Position numbers and translations under genes: made by a program. A stretch of 64,000 nucleotides of DNA, from positions 8,479,786 to 8,543,785 of the forward strand of contig NZ_JAGIOO010000001.1 of assembly GCF_017876755.1 (NCBI RefSeq). The letters are read 5' to 3'. How positions within the stretch are numbered: the stretch's first letter is position 1; every line of letters begins with the position of its first letter. The notes under the pieces were generated by a model that worked only from the letters and a program-made list of their open reading frames with translations, was not told where the DNA came from and did no database searches. Source of the DNA: Crossiella equi. GTDB lineage: Bacteria > Actinomycetota > Actinomycetes > Mycobacteriales > Pseudonocardiaceae. Shown one piece after another: positions 25,265 to 34,417 of this stretch.

Positions 25265-26404
25265 TCAGGCGGCGCTCGGCGGGCCCGTGTACTCCTCGAT
25301 CCGGGTGATGAGTCCCTGCTCGAAGCGGAAGTACACGGCGGCGTCGACCTGGAAGCGCGCACCGTCCTTCATGGCCACGTTCACCACGTGCTGTTGGAGG
25401 ACCTCGCCGGGCCGGGACAGCTGCCGGGTGATGTCGTAGCGCATCGACTCGATGGGCCCGACCTGTGCCGCCATGCTCTCGATGTTCTCCTCGATGGTCG
25501 ACTCGCCCTTGCCGTCGTTGTGCCAGACGGTGGTCTGCTCGGCGCACATCGCCCGCGCCTGCGTCCAGTCCCGGTTCTCCAGGTGCCGCAGGTAGGTGAC
25601 CGCCCTGGCCTCGAGGTCGTGCACGAGGGCGCGTTCCCCCGCCTCGACCCGCAGTGGCAGGTGGTTGCCGGGAGGGGCGAGCGGGCAGGTGAAGACCGTC
25701 GGGGCCAGGTGGTGGTGGGAGAGCGTGGCCTGGTTGAAGTCGACGGTCAGGCTGGTGCCGGGGTCCGCCTGGGGCAGGACCAGCCACCTGCCGATGCCGG
25801 GCGTCTCGGTGCCGTTGGTCTCGTCGGTGAAGACCACGAGCCGCTGGCCCGGCATGTCCTCCAGGACCGTCAGCACGTGTTCGGTCCCGTTGACGGTGAC
25901 GACGAGGTCGACGGGCGCGAGGATGGCCTCCGTGCTGCGGGGCGTGGTCAGGCGGCCCACCTCGACGCGGCGGCCCTCCGGGGCTGCCCGGTACTCGCCG
26001 GAGAGCACCCAGGCCGGGTCGTAGGGGTAGGTGTCGATCCCGCGCAGGCCCGACCGGGCCGGGGCCTCGGGGTCCATGACGACCACGCCGTAGGAGCCGT
26101 CGGCGCCACCGGCGAACCCGACGCGGCCGCCGGAGAACCCGAGGGAGCTCCCGGTGGGCACCTCGGCCGTGCCGTCCACCGCCTCGCCGTTGACCCGCAC
26201 GTCGTCGGCCGCGGTGGCCGTGACCGTGAGGGCGCCGGTCTCGGCGACCCGCCACTGCCCGGGGACACCCGGCAGGACGCGGGGGTCCCGGTCGGTGATC
26301 CTGCCGTTGGCGACGACCTTCGCCTTGCCGTTCGGTCCGGCGACCTCGTCCCACCTGGCCTCGCGCCATGCCGTGTAGTCGATGGGAGCGTGATCCGTGT
26401 TCAT
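25265..26404 (-). CDS. DUF1684-SnoaL-like fusion protein
   Basis: A 379-residue cytoplasmic protein with two parts. Residues about 1-255 match the DUF1684 pattern: an early TAWREAR segment, YPYDPAW, a PGIGRWLVLPQ strand, DFNQA and a CPLAPPGNHLPLRVEAGER end. Residues about 265-379 look like a SnoaL/NTF2 alpha+beta barrel (YLRHLENRDWTQARAMC ... FEQGLITRIEEYTG). Each domain is common, but this fusion is less so. NTF2 folds bind small hydrophobic ligands, so an enzyme or binding role is possible, but no catalytic residues are claimed. The ATG at 26404 has AGGAGGG at 8 bp. Twin inverted repeats lie upstream. Confidence 0.75.
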   Translation of the reverse strand: MNTDHAPIDYTAWREARWDEVAGPNGKAKVVANGRITDRDPRVLPGVPGQWRVAETGALTVTATAADDVRVNGEAVDGTAEVPTGSSLGFSGGRVGFAGGADGSYGVVVMDPEAPARSGLRGIDTYPYDPAWVLSGEYRAAPEGRRVEVGRLTTPRSTEAILAPVDLVVTVNGTEHVLTVLEDMPGQRLVVFTDETNGTETPGIGRWLVLPQADPGTSLTVDFNQATLSHHHLAPTVFTCPLAPPGNHLPLRVEAGERALVHDLEARAVTYLRHLENRDWTQARAMCAEQTTVWHNDGKGESTIEENIESMAAQVGPIESMRYDITRQLSRPGEVLQQHVVNVAMKDGARFQVDAAVYFRFEQGLITRIEEYTGPPSAA

Positions 26405-26473
26405 GGGGTGTCCCTCCTGTTTGTGCTGTCCGTTGGGACCAACGTACGACGGTGATGCGCTAGAAGCAGTAGA

Positions 26474-26492
26474 TCTTGCGCAGTAAGCAAGA
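26474..26492. promoter_or_regulatory. Operator TCTTGC-N7-GCAAGA, copy 1
   Basis: A perfect 6-bp inverted repeat with a 7-nt spacer, 70 bp upstream of the DUF1684-SnoaL gene. A second copy with the same arms and spacer lies 92 bp further on. Confidence 0.55.
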
Positions 26493-26565
26493 AGACCGGG
26501 GCAGGGCTGCCCCTCCGGCAATGCGCGGAGTGCGTTTGCCCTATGGGCAGGTCCGTCCGCCTGCC

Positions 26566-26584
26566 TCTTGCATTTTCGGCAAGA
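26566..26584. promoter_or_regulatory. Operator TCTTGC-N7-GCAAGA, copy 2
   Basis: Same arms and spacer as copy 1, here extended to CTCTTGC/GCAAGAG. It lies about 70 bp upstream of the decayed MFS gene. The two copies symmetrically face the two divergent genes, as if one repressor controlled both. Confidence 0.55.
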
Positions 26585-26652
26585 GTCCATGTCAAAGCGG
26601 CATTCCGTACTTACTGTCGTTCCGCATCCCCCGGGAGGAAGGGGCCACCACC

Positions 26653-27371
26653 ATGTCGGCGACCGCCGAACACCTCGTCCCGGACGCCCGTCAGCGCCGC
26701 TCGATCCTCGTCGCGGCCTGGCGATCGGCGTGTGGACCGGTGTCGCCGGGGGTGGCGGGCTGCCCGGCGTGTTCCTCTCCGCCGTGCTCGTCGACGTGGC
26801 GGGCTGGCGCTACCTGTTCGCGCTGCCCGTCGCGCTCGTGCTCGTCGCCTTGGCCGCGGTGTGGCGGACGGTCCCCGACTCGCGCGAGGTGGCCCGGCAC
26901 GCCTTCGACGTGGTCGGTTCGCTGGTCTCCGTCGTCGCCGTGATCGGCCTCATCTTCGCCTTGCACGAAGGTCCGGAGCACGGCTGGCCCGCGCCCTGCA
27001 CCGTGTTCGGCCTGCTCGTCGGTGTGCTCGGCGCGGCCGGTTCTGTGGTCTGGGAGCTGGGCCACCCCGCCCCGTTGCTGGACGTCCGCCTCTTCCGTGA
27101 ACTCGGACTGGCCGACGGCTCCGTGGTGCTGCTGGTCGTCTTCGGGGTCCAGGCGGGCGTCTCCGTCGTGCTGTACCCGTTCTTCCGGAGCGTGTTCGGC
27201 TGGCCGGGCCTGCTGGCCACGGTGGCCATCACCAGCGCGCTGCCCAGACAACGGCACGGCGTGGCCTCGGCCCTCAACGACGTCACCCGGGAGTTCGGCA
27301 CCGCACTCGGCGTGGCCCTGCTCAGCTGGGTGCACCGACCACGGCGGAGGCCACAAAACCCATCGCGGTGA
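26653..27371 (+). pseudogene. Decayed MFS drug exporter (EmrB/QacA type)
   Basis: An intact start region (ATG at 26653 after GGGAGGAAGG) encodes a plausible N-terminus MSATAEHLVPDARQRRSILVAAW. The transporter sequence then jumps to a different frame and to the fourth or fifth helix (IGVWTGVAGGG). It continues through GWRYLFALP and later helices, then skips from LYPFFRSVFGWPGLLA almost directly to the terminal ALNDVTREFGTALGVALLSW. The first helices and several middle ones are missing, and the tail runs into the convergent methyltransferase gene. At least one frameshift and two deletions are needed to explain this, so no working transporter is made. Confidence 0.75.
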
Positions 27372-28041
27372 GCCTGCCCTCGGCCAGGCGCCGTTCCTCC
27401 GCCCGCCGCACGGCGGCCAGCACCGCGGGCACCCGCTCGTCCGCCGTCCACGGGTCACCCGGCCCGGCGACCATGCGCCAGGCCATGGCCACCGGCCGCT
27501 CGACCAGGTGCGTGCCCATCTCCGCCAGGGCGGCCAGCATGTCCGCACCCCGGCACAGGAAGTCGTGCTTGGCCACCCAGTACCCCAGCAGGTCGGTCTC
27601 CGGGACCTCCGCGTCGAGCAGGCCCGCCGCGACCGCGACCGCCCGGTTGTCGTAGAGGAACTCCGCGCAGCCCCGGTCCACCCGCTCCCAGGCGAACTCC
27701 TCCAGTACGATCCGCCCGCCCGGGGCCAGCAGCGTGGCCACGTGCGCCAGCAGGGGGCCCGGGTCCGGGCAGTTGTGCAGGGAACGCGTGAACAGGACCG
27801 CGTCGTACTCGCCCCTGTGCTCCCGCACGTCCGCGTGCACCGCCCGCACCCCGCGCGCGGCCGTGGCCGCGACCATCGCCTCGCTCCGGTCCAGGCCGGT
27901 GACCCGGTAGCCCCGGCCGGCCAGCGCCTCGGCGAGGGCACCCCGGCCGCAGCCGACCTCCAGCACCCGGGCCGGGGGCGGGGGCAGCAGCGGGGTCAGG
28001 GCGGCCAGGCTCGGGACGACGGCGACGGCGGTGAGGTCCAT
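27322..28041 (-). CDS. Class I SAM-dependent methyltransferase
   Basis: A 239-residue methyltransferase with the SAM-binding motif I VLEVGCGRGALAEAL (residues about 26-40), motif II acid in VTGLDRSEAM, motif III HADVREHRGEYDAVLFTRSLH, and the APGGRIVLEEFAW strand after it. The acceptor is unknown. The ATG at 28041 was chosen because the open frame upstream overlaps the divergent FKBP gene. The 3' end overlaps the decayed MFS gene by 50 bp, suggesting that a deletion brought them together. It is divergent from the FKBP gene. Confidence 0.85.
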   Translation of the reverse strand: MDLTAVAVVPSLAALTPLLPPPPARVLEVGCGRGALAEALAGRGYRVTGLDRSEAMVAATAARGVRAVHADVREHRGEYDAVLFTRSLHNCPDPGPLLAHVATLLAPGGRIVLEEFAWERVDRGCAEFLYDNRAVAVAAGLLDAEVPETDLLGYWVAKHDFLCRGADMLAALAEMGTHLVERPVAMAWRMVAGPGDPWTADERVPAVLAAVRRAEERRLAEGRLTAMGFVASAVVGAPS

Positions 28042-28165
28042 GGCGGGCAGCCTACGATCATGGCCGGGCTGTGCCCTGTTCGGCTGGGTCCGCGTCGTGC
28101 CGCTCGTGTGAGCACCGGATACGGTGGGCACCGACCACAGAGGACACACTGAAGGGACACCCCGG

Positions 28166-28525
28166 ATGACCAAGCCCGAAGTCGACTTCCAGGACGGTCC
28201 GGCCCCCACCGAGCTGGTGGTGAAGGACCTCGTCGTGGGGGAGGGCGCCGAAGCGGTCCCCGGTGGCACCGTCGAGGTGCACTACGTCGGCGTCGAGTTC
28301 GACACCGGTGCCGAGTTCGACTCCTCCTGGAACCGCGGCGAGAGCATCGAGTTCCCGCTGCGCGGCCTCATCGCCGGGTGGCAGGAGGGCATTCCCGGTA
28401 TGAAGGTCGGCGGCCGCCGCCAGCTGACGATCCCGCCGCACCTGGCCTACGGGCCCGCTGGCTCCGGGCACCGCCTGGGTGGCAAGACGCTGGTCTTCGT
28501 GATCGACCTGATCAACGCTCGCTGA
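28166..28525 (+). CDS. FKBP-type peptidyl-prolyl isomerase
   Basis: A 119-residue single-domain FKBP, which speeds cis-trans isomerisation at proline peptide bonds in the cytoplasm. Typical segments are VEVHYVG, GAEFDSSWNRG, FPLRGLIAGWQEGIPGMKVGGRRQLTIPPHLAYG and TLVFVIDLI. The family's aromatic pocket residues (Tyr, Phe, Trp) are present. The ATG follows GAAGGGA at 8 bp. It is probably house-keeping and ends in a strong hairpin 19 bp after the stop. Confidence 0.95.
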   Translation: MTKPEVDFQDGPAPTELVVKDLVVGEGAEAVPGGTVEVHYVGVEFDTGAEFDSSWNRGESIEFPLRGLIAGWQEGIPGMKVGGRRQLTIPPHLAYGPAGSGHRLGGKTLVFVIDLINAR

Positions 28526-28544
28526 GCCAGCGCGGAACCACCAC

Positions 28545-28572
28545 AACGGGACCGGTGCGAACCGGTCCCGTT
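28545..28572 (+). terminator. Perfect hairpin with GCGA tetraloop
   Basis: Arms AACGGGACCGGT and ACCGGTCCCGTT pair over 12 bp with a GNRA-type GCGA loop. No U-run follows. It separates the FKBP gene from the carboxylic acid reductase. Confidence 0.8.
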
Positions 28573-28609
28573 GGCTGTTCCAACGGAATTTCCGGCTAGC
28601 GTGGATTTC

Positions 28610-31600
28610 ATGGATGAACGGCAGGCTGCCCGGCCATTACCGGAAGTGTCCGAAAAAGTCCTGAATTCCACATTATCCCTGAGTGCCCTGATCTCCCACG
28701 TACTCAATTCCTACGCCGACCGGCCCGCGCTCGCCGCCCGTGCGCGGGAGCTGGTGACCGACCCGGCCACCGGTCGCACCGCGCTGCGGCTGCTGCCCGC
28801 GTTCCAGACCACCACCTACGCCGAGCTGCACGCCCAGGCCCGCGCGATCGCCGCCGACTGGTACCACCACGGGCAGGCCCCGGTGCGGCCCGGCGACGCC
28901 GTCGCCTTCCTCGGCTTCACCAGCCCCGACTACACCACCGCGGACCTCGCCTGCTCGCTGCTGGGCGGGGTGGCGGTGCCGTTGCAGGCCAGCACCACGC
29001 CGGAGCGGCTCGCGCCGATCGTGGCCGAGACCCGGCCGAAACTGCTGGCCAGCAGCGTGGAGCAGCTGGCGGTGGCGGTGGCGCTGGCCCTGGGTGCCGA
29101 CTGTGTGGCCCGGCTCGTGGTGTTCGACCACCACCCCGGGGTGGACGAGGAGCGCGAGCAGGTCCAGGCCGCCCGGACCCGGCTCGCCGAGGCCGGGCGC
29201 GCGGTGGTGCTGGAGACGCTGGACGAGGTGCACGCGCACGGCGCCGGGCTGCCCCCGGCCCCCGTGCACGACGGCGACCCGGACCGGCTGGCGCTGCTGG
29301 TCTACACCTCCGGCAGCACCGGCACGCCCAAGGGCGCGCGCTACTCCGACCGGCTGGCCGCGCAGACCTACCGGGGCTATTTCCCCCGCGACGAGGAAGC
29401 GGCGTTCCTCGGATTCAACTACCTGCCCATGAGCCACGCGGTTGGCCGCGCGATGCTCAACACCTGCCTCGCATTCGGCGGCACCAACTATTTCGCCGCC
29501 CGTGCGGACCTGTCCACGCTGTTCGAGGACATCGAGCTGGCCCGGCCGACCGAGGTGTTCTTCGTCCCGCGCATCGTGGACGTGCTCTACCGCCGGTTCA
29601 CCGCGGCGCTGGCCGAGCGCACCGAGGAGCAGGCCTACGACCTCATCCGCGAACGCACCCTGGGCGGGCGCCTGACCCAGGTGCTCACCGGGTCCGCGCC
29701 GATGACCGCCGAGAAGACCGCGTTCCTGGACCGCTGCCTCGGCCTGCCCTCGCACGACGTCTACGGCAGCACCGAGGTCGGCATCGTGCTGATGGACCAC
29801 CGGGTGGTACCGGGCGTGGTGCTCGGCCACAAGCTGGTGGACGTGCCCGAGCTGGGCTACCGCACCACCGACACCCCGCACCCGCGCGGCGAGCTGCTGG
29901 TGCGCACCAGCACCCAGATCGACGGCTACTTCCAGCGGCCGGAGCTCAACGCCGAGGTCTTCGACGCCGACGGCTACTACCGCACCGGCGACGTGGTGGT
30001 GAACACGGCGCCGGGGGAGTACCACTACCTGGACCGCAGCAAGAACGTGCTCAAGCTGGCGCAGGGCGAGTTCGTCGCGGTGGCCCGCCTGGACGCGACC
30101 TACCTGGCCAGCCCGCTGGTGCGGCACGTGTACGTGCACGGCGAGTCCACCCGCGCCTACCTGCTGGCCGTGGTGGTACCCGCGGACACCGCGCTGGAGC
30201 GGGCCGGTGGCGACCCGGCGGCCCTGCACGCGCTGCTGCTGGCCGAGCTGCGCGCGGTGGCGGCCGGGGCCGGGCTCGCGCCGTACGAGATCCCGCGCGA
30301 GATCATCGTCGAGACCGAGCCGTTCACCACGGCCAACGGCTTGCTCTCCGACATCAACAAGCTGCTGCGGCCCCGCGTGGCGCAGCGGTACGGCGCGCGC
30401 CTGGCGGAGCTGTACGAGCGCCTGGACGGCGGTGCCCCCGGGGAGCTGGTCGCGGGCGACCGGCCGGTGCTGGACGTCGTGCTGGAGGCCGCCCGCGCCC
30501 AGCTCGGCGTGGCGGTGGCCCCGGAGGCGCACTTCCTGGCGCTGGGCGGGGACTCGCTGTCCGCGCTGACCTTCGCCGGGACGCTCCACCGGGCCTTCGG
30601 CGTCGAGGTGCCGGTGGGCGTGGTGGTCAGCGCGGCCACCGACCTGCGCGCGCTGGCCGCGCACATCGAGGGCGAGCTGGCCGGGACCCGCCGCGGCCCG
30701 GACTTCGCCTCGGTGCACGGGAGCGACCCCACCCGGATCGCGGCGGCCGAGCTGACCCTGGACAAGTTCCTGGCCCCGGAGCTGGTCGCCGGTGCGGGCG
30801 AGCTGCCCCGGCCCTCCGGCGCGCCGCGCACGGTCCTGCTCACCGGCGCGAACGGCTTCCTCGGCCGTTTCCTGTGCCTGGAATGGCTGCGTCGCCTGGC
30901 CCCGGCGGGCGGCAGGCTGGTGTGCCTGGTGCGCGGTGCCGACGAGGCCGCCGCGCACGCCCGGCTGGCGGCGGCCTTCGACTCCGGGGACGCGGCCCTG
31001 GTCGAGGAGCTCCGGGAGCTCTCCCCGGCCCTGGAGGTGCTGCCCGGCGACATCGCGGCGCCGGGCCTGGGCCTGTCCGGGGAGACCTTCGCCCGGCTGG
31101 CGGCCGAGGTGGACCTGGTCGTGCACCCGGCCGCGTTCGTCAACCACGTGCTGCCGTACCGGGAACTGTTCGGCCCCAACGTGGTCGGCACCGCCGAGCT
31201 GATCCGGCTGGCGCTGACCACGAGGCTGAAGCCGCTGGCCTACGTCTCCTCGGTGGGCGTGCTGCACTCCGGGGCGAGCAGCTCGGCCGAGGACGCCGAC
31301 ATCCGGGAGACCAGCCCGTACCGCGACACCGACGGCGGGTACGCGGGCGGCTACGCCACCAGCAAGTGGGCGGGCGAGGTGCTGCTGCGCGAGGCGCACG
31401 AGCACTGCGGCCTGCCGGTGGTGGTCTTCCGCTCGGACCTGATCATGGCGCACCGCCGGTACACCGGACAGCTGAACGTGCCGGACATGTTCACCCGCCT
31501 GGTGCACAGCCTGGTCACCACGGGGCTGGCGCCGTACTCCTTCTACCGGGACACCACGGTCGCCGCGCACTACGACGGCCTGCCGGTGGACTTCACCGCG

Positions 31601-31987
31601 GCCGCGATGACCGCGCTCACCGAGCACGTCACCACCGGCCACCACACCTACAACCTGCTCAACCCGCACGAGGACGGCGTCTCGCTGGACGTGGTGGTGG
31701 ACTGGCTGGAGGCGGCGGGCCACCCGATCACGCGGGTGCCGAGCTACCGGGACTGGCTGACCCGGATCACCGCCGCGATCGGGGCCCAGCCGGAGCGGCT
31801 GCGCCAGCACTCGCTCCAGCCGCTGCTGCACTCCTACGCCGAACCCGCCGACCCGGCGTACGGGCGGGGGCTGTCGACCACGCGGTTCGAGGAGGCGGTC
31901 CGGGAGGCGGGGCTGGTGATCCCGCACATCACCGCGGAGCTGGTGCGCAAGTACGCGCAGGACCTGAAGGCCCTGGGCCTGCTGTGA
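28610..31987 (+). CDS. car: Carboxylic acid reductase (CAR)
   Basis: An 1125-residue A-T-R enzyme that reduces carboxylic acids to aldehydes using ATP and NADPH. The adenylation domain (about 1-610) carries [21 protein letters not shown] and YRTGD. The carrier domain has the GGDS phosphopantetheine site near residue 648. The reductase domain starts near 742 with the NADPH loop TGANGFLG and contains a GYATSKW active-site segment. Length and the absence of a condensation domain match stand-alone CARs of mycobacteria and nocardiae. It needs a phosphopantetheinyl transferase encoded elsewhere. The substrate is unknown. It is convergent with an MFS exporter and shares a terminator with it. Confidence 0.93.
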   Translation: MDERQAARPLPEVSEKVLNSTLSLSALISHVLNSYADRPALAARARELVTDPATGRTALRLLPAFQTTTYAELHAQARAIAADWYHHGQAPVRPGDAVAFLGFTSPDYTTADLACSLLGGVAVPLQASTTPERLAPIVAETRPKLLASSVEQLAVAVALALGADCVARLVVFDHHPGVDEEREQVQAARTRLAEAGRAVVLETLDEVHAHGAGLPPAPVHDGDPDRLALLVYTSGSTGTPKGARYSDRLAAQTYRGYFPRDEEAAFLGFNYLPMSHAVGRAMLNTCLAFGGTNYFAARADLSTLFEDIELARPTEVFFVPRIVDVLYRRFTAALAERTEEQAYDLIRERTLGGRLTQVLTGSAPMTAEKTAFLDRCLGLPSHDVYGSTEVGIVLMDHRVVPGVVLGHKLVDVPELGYRTTDTPHPRGELLVRTSTQIDGYFQRPELNAEVFDADGYYRTGDVVVNTAPGEYHYLDRSKNVLKLAQGEFVAVARLDATYLASPLVRHVYVHGESTRAYLLAVVVPADTALERAGGDPAALHALLLAELRAVAAGAGLAPYEIPREIIVETEPFTTANGLLSDINKLLRPRVAQRYGARLAELYERLDGGAPGELVAGDRPVLDVVLEAARAQLGVAVAPEAHFLALGGDSLSALTFAGTLHRAFGVEVPVGVVVSAATDLRALAAHIEGELAGTRRGPDFASVHGSDPTRIAAAELTLDKFLAPELVAGAGELPRPSGAPRTVLLTGANGFLGRFLCLEWLRRLAPAGGRLVCLVRGADEAAAHARLAAAFDSGDAALVEELRELSPALEVLPGDIAAPGLGLSGETFARLAAEVDLVVHPAAFVNHVLPYRELFGPNVVGTAELIRLALTTRLKPLAYVSSVGVLHSGASSSAEDADIRETSPYRDTDGGYAGGYATSKWAGEVLLREAHEHCGLPVVVFRSDLIMAHRRYTGQLNVPDMFTRLVHSLVTTGLAPYSFYRDTTVAAHYDGLPVDFTAAAMTALTEHVTTGHHTYNLLNPHEDGVSLDVVVDWLEAAGHPITRVPSYRDWLTRITAAIGAQPERLRQHSLQPLLHSYAEPADPAYGRGLSTTRFEEAVREAGLVIPHITAELVRKYAQDLKALGLL

Positions 31988-31990
31988 CAG

Positions 31991-32025
31991 CGCGGCCCGG
32001 CGGGAGCTCGTCCCGCCGGGCCGCG
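31991..32025. terminator. Bidirectional terminator between CAR and MFS genes
   Basis: A perfect 15-bp stem (31991-32005 with 32011-32025) around a 5-nt loop, fully between two convergent stops at 31987 and 32032. It probably serves both. Confidence 0.85.
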
Positions 32026-32031
32026 GTCAGG

Positions 32032-33480
32032 TCAGTGCATCGCCGGGGCGGCACCCTCGACCTTGGGCTGGGACTTCACGAACAGGGCCCCGGCGAAGGC
32101 CAGCAGCCCGACCACACCGGCGACCATGAAGGCCACGTGCAGGCCGGTGATGTCCGGGCCCGCGCCCTGGGTGGTGCTGGTCAGGGTGGCCACGGTGACG
32201 AAGACCGCGGTGCCCAGCGCGCCCATGACCTGCTGGAGCGTGGACATGATCGCGCTGCCGTGCGAGAGGAGCTGCTGCGGCAGGGCGGCCAGCGAGTCGG
32301 TCATCAGCGGGGTCATCATCAGGCCCAGGCCCGCCATCAGCAGGACGTGGATGCCGATGACCGCGATCAGCGGGGACTCCGGGCCCAGGACGGAGAACAG
32401 CCAGACCGAGACGGCCAGCGCGGCCGCGCCCGGGATGACCAGCGGGCGCGAGCCCACCTTGTCGAAGATCCGGCCCACCGGACGGCCCATCAGGCCGAGC
32501 ACCAGACCACCCGGCAGCACGGCCAGGCCGCTGACGAAGGTGGAGGTGTGCAGCACGGTCTGGAGGTAGAGCGGCAGCAGGATCGCGCCCACGCCGATGA
32601 GGCACATGAACAGCAGCGCGGTCAGCACCAGCGCCACCACGAACGGGCGGTAGGTGAACGGGCGCAGGTCCAGCAGCGCCTTGTCCTCACGCTGCAGGGA
32701 CAGCTGGCGCCAGCCGAAGGCCAGCAGCGAGACCAGGCCGATGAGCGCGGACAGCCACGGCGGCACCGGGGCGTGCCCGCCGCCGCCCTCGCCGACCGAG
32801 GACAGGCCGTAGAGCAGACCGCCGAAGCCCAGCGCGGACAGCACCACCGAGAGCACGTCCAGCGGCACCGCGCGGGTCTCGCTGGACAGGCGCAGCTGGA
32901 ACACGCCGGCCAGCAGCGCGCCGATCGACAGCGGCAGCACGATGAGGAACATCCAGCGCCAGCCCAGCGTGGACAGCACGGCGCCGCCGATGGTCGGGCC
33001 GACGGCCGGGGCCACCGCGATCACGATGCTGATCGTGCCCATGGTCTGGCCGCGCTTGTCCGGCGGGACCAGGCGCATCACGGTGGTCATCAGCAGCGGC
33101 AGCATGACCGCGGTGCCCACGGCCTGCACCACGCGCCCGGCCAGCAGCATGGGGAAACCGGTGGCCACGCCGCACAGCGCGGTGCCGAGGGTGAACGCGG
33201 TCAGCGACACCAGGAACACCTGCCGGGGCGTGAACCGCTCCAGCAGGAAGCCCGTGGTCGGGATGACCACGGCCATGGTGAGCAGGAAGCCGCTGGTCAG
33301 CCACTGGATCGTGGTGGTGGGCACCTGGAGGTCGACGGTGAGGTCCCGCAGCGCGATGCTCATGATCGTCTCGTTCAGGATCATGACGAACGCGGAGGCG
33401 ACGAGCACCCCGATCAGCAGGCCCGGTTTGGCCGGGGCCTTCTCCTGGTGCGGTGAGGGAACGGTGGACGTGCTCGTCAT
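32032..33480 (-). CDS. MFS multidrug exporter (DHA2, EmrB/QacA type)
   Basis: A 482-residue, roughly 14-helix major facilitator. The DHA2 pattern is visible: FVMILNETIMSIALRDLT in helix 1, GRVVQAVGTAVMLPL in helix 4, and motif C APAVGPTIGGAVLSTLGWRWMF in helix 5. It would export drugs or metabolites using the proton gradient. The ATG has AGGAG at 8 bp. It is intact, in contrast to the decayed relative at 26653. The substrate is unknown. Confidence 0.92.
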   Translation of the reverse strand: MTSTSTVPSPHQEKAPAKPGLLIGVLVASAFVMILNETIMSIALRDLTVDLQVPTTTIQWLTSGFLLTMAVVIPTTGFLLERFTPRQVFLVSLTAFTLGTALCGVATGFPMLLAGRVVQAVGTAVMLPLLMTTVMRLVPPDKRGQTMGTISIVIAVAPAVGPTIGGAVLSTLGWRWMFLIVLPLSIGALLAGVFQLRLSSETRAVPLDVLSVVLSALGFGGLLYGLSSVGEGGGGHAPVPPWLSALIGLVSLLAFGWRQLSLQREDKALLDLRPFTYRPFVVALVLTALLFMCLIGVGAILLPLYLQTVLHTSTFVSGLAVLPGGLVLGLMGRPVGRIFDKVGSRPLVIPGAAALAVSVWLFSVLGPESPLIAVIGIHVLLMAGLGLMMTPLMTDSLAALPQQLLSHGSAIMSTLQQVMGALGTAVFVTVATLTSTTQGAGPDITGLHVAFMVAGVVGLLAFAGALFVKSQPKVEGAAPAMH

Positions 33481-33884
33481 CAGAAGGACTCCTGCGGGTC
33501 CGTTGGCGCGGTGTGCGGGAGGCGGGGAGAGCGCAGCGCACGGCACAGCGAGCCCCCGGATGTCACCTGTTCAGGGTAACCGGATCCTCAAGTTGTTTTT
33601 GTGGCTAAAAGGTTCAGCTGGTGAGGTACCGGTCACACCCACTGGTCAACAACCGGCGGCACCCCGGGCATTCCCGGCCGCCGACGACGAACGGCCCGAA
33701 CCCGCCGGGGCAGGCTCGCGCCCCGGGGGTGCCACCGGCACCCGGGCGGCGAACCCGACGCCGCGGACGCCGGTGACCAGGTTGACGTGGCTGGCCAACC
33801 GTTGATGTTGTCGTAGCTGGCGAAGCTGGCCGTTCCGGCGGCGGGCGTCAGGCCGGACGGGCTGGTGGAGGATTCGCGCTGGGC
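33481..33884. other. Non-coding spacer
   Basis: About 400 bp between the MFS and GNAT genes, both on the minus strand. A short stretch of lower GC (around 33580-33620) probably holds the MFS promoter. Weak open frames exist but lack ribosome-binding sites or recognisable domains, so nothing else is called. Confidence 0.4.
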
Positions 33885-34370
33885 TCACGCCAGCTCGCGG
33901 CGCCAGGTCTGGCTGAGGAGGTCCTGGCCGAAGCTGTGGTGCGGCTCCTCCTCGACCAGCTCGAAGCCCTGTGCCTGGTAGATCCGGCGGGCCGAGCCGA
34001 GCACGTCGTTGGTCCAGAGCGTGATCGCCCGGTACCCCGCCTCGCGCGCGTGCGAGAGGCGCTGCTCGACCAGTCCGCCACCCAGGCCCAGGCCCCGGGT
34101 GGCGGGGTCGACCAGCAGCAGGCGCAGCTTGGCGGTGTGCTCGTCGGCGGGCACGCAGAACACGCAGCCCCGGCGCCGGCCGTCCACCTCGGCGATCCAG
34201 GCCGCGTGCCGACCGCCCTCGGGCTCCTGGGTGTACTCGGCGACGATGCGCGTGACCAGGGCCTCGAACTCGGTGTTCCAGGCGTACTCGCGGGCGTAGA
34301 GCTCGCCGTGGGCCTGGATCACCCAGCCTAGGTCGCCGGGCTGGTCCAGGGGGCGGAGCAGGGCGGTCAT
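33885..34370 (-). CDS. GNAT family N-acetyltransferase
   Basis: A 161-residue acetyl-CoA-dependent acetyltransferase. The acetyl-CoA loop is LLVDPATRGLGLGGGLVEQRL (motif A, with RGLGLGG), followed by the ARRIYQAQGFELVEEEPH C-terminal signature. It resembles the MarR-associated or YjgM-like GNATs that acetylate small molecules. The ATG has GGAGG at 5 bp. It is divergent from a TetR gene across a perfect palindrome, so it is probably that regulator's target, perhaps a detoxification enzyme. I do not link it to the peptide cluster. Confidence 0.88.
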   Translation of the reverse strand: MTALLRPLDQPGDLGWVIQAHGELYAREYAWNTEFEALVTRIVAEYTQEPEGGRHAAWIAEVDGRRRGCVFCVPADEHTAKLRLLLVDPATRGLGLGGGLVEQRLSHAREAGYRAITLWTNDVLGSARRIYQAQGFELVEEEPHHSFGQDLLSQTWRRELA

Positions 34371-34383
34371 GGGGCCTCCGTCG

Positions 34384-34403
34384 ACTGAAACGAGTGTTTC
34401 AGT
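34384..34403. promoter_or_regulatory. TetR operator between GNAT and TetR genes
   Basis: ACTGAAAC-GAGT-GTTTCAGT: perfect 8-bp arms and a 4-bp spacer, centred between two divergent starts that lie 47 bp apart. It is very probably the binding site of the TetR protein encoded at 34418. Confidence 0.75.
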
Positions 34404-34417
34404 GCAGACTGTACCCC

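Noticed and set aside
33885-34370. GNAT gene as the hydroxamate acyltransferase of the peptide cluster
   Set aside because: It is paired with a divergent TetR and a private operator, is separated from the cluster by other genes, and lacks the features of IucB or formyltransferase-type enzymes.
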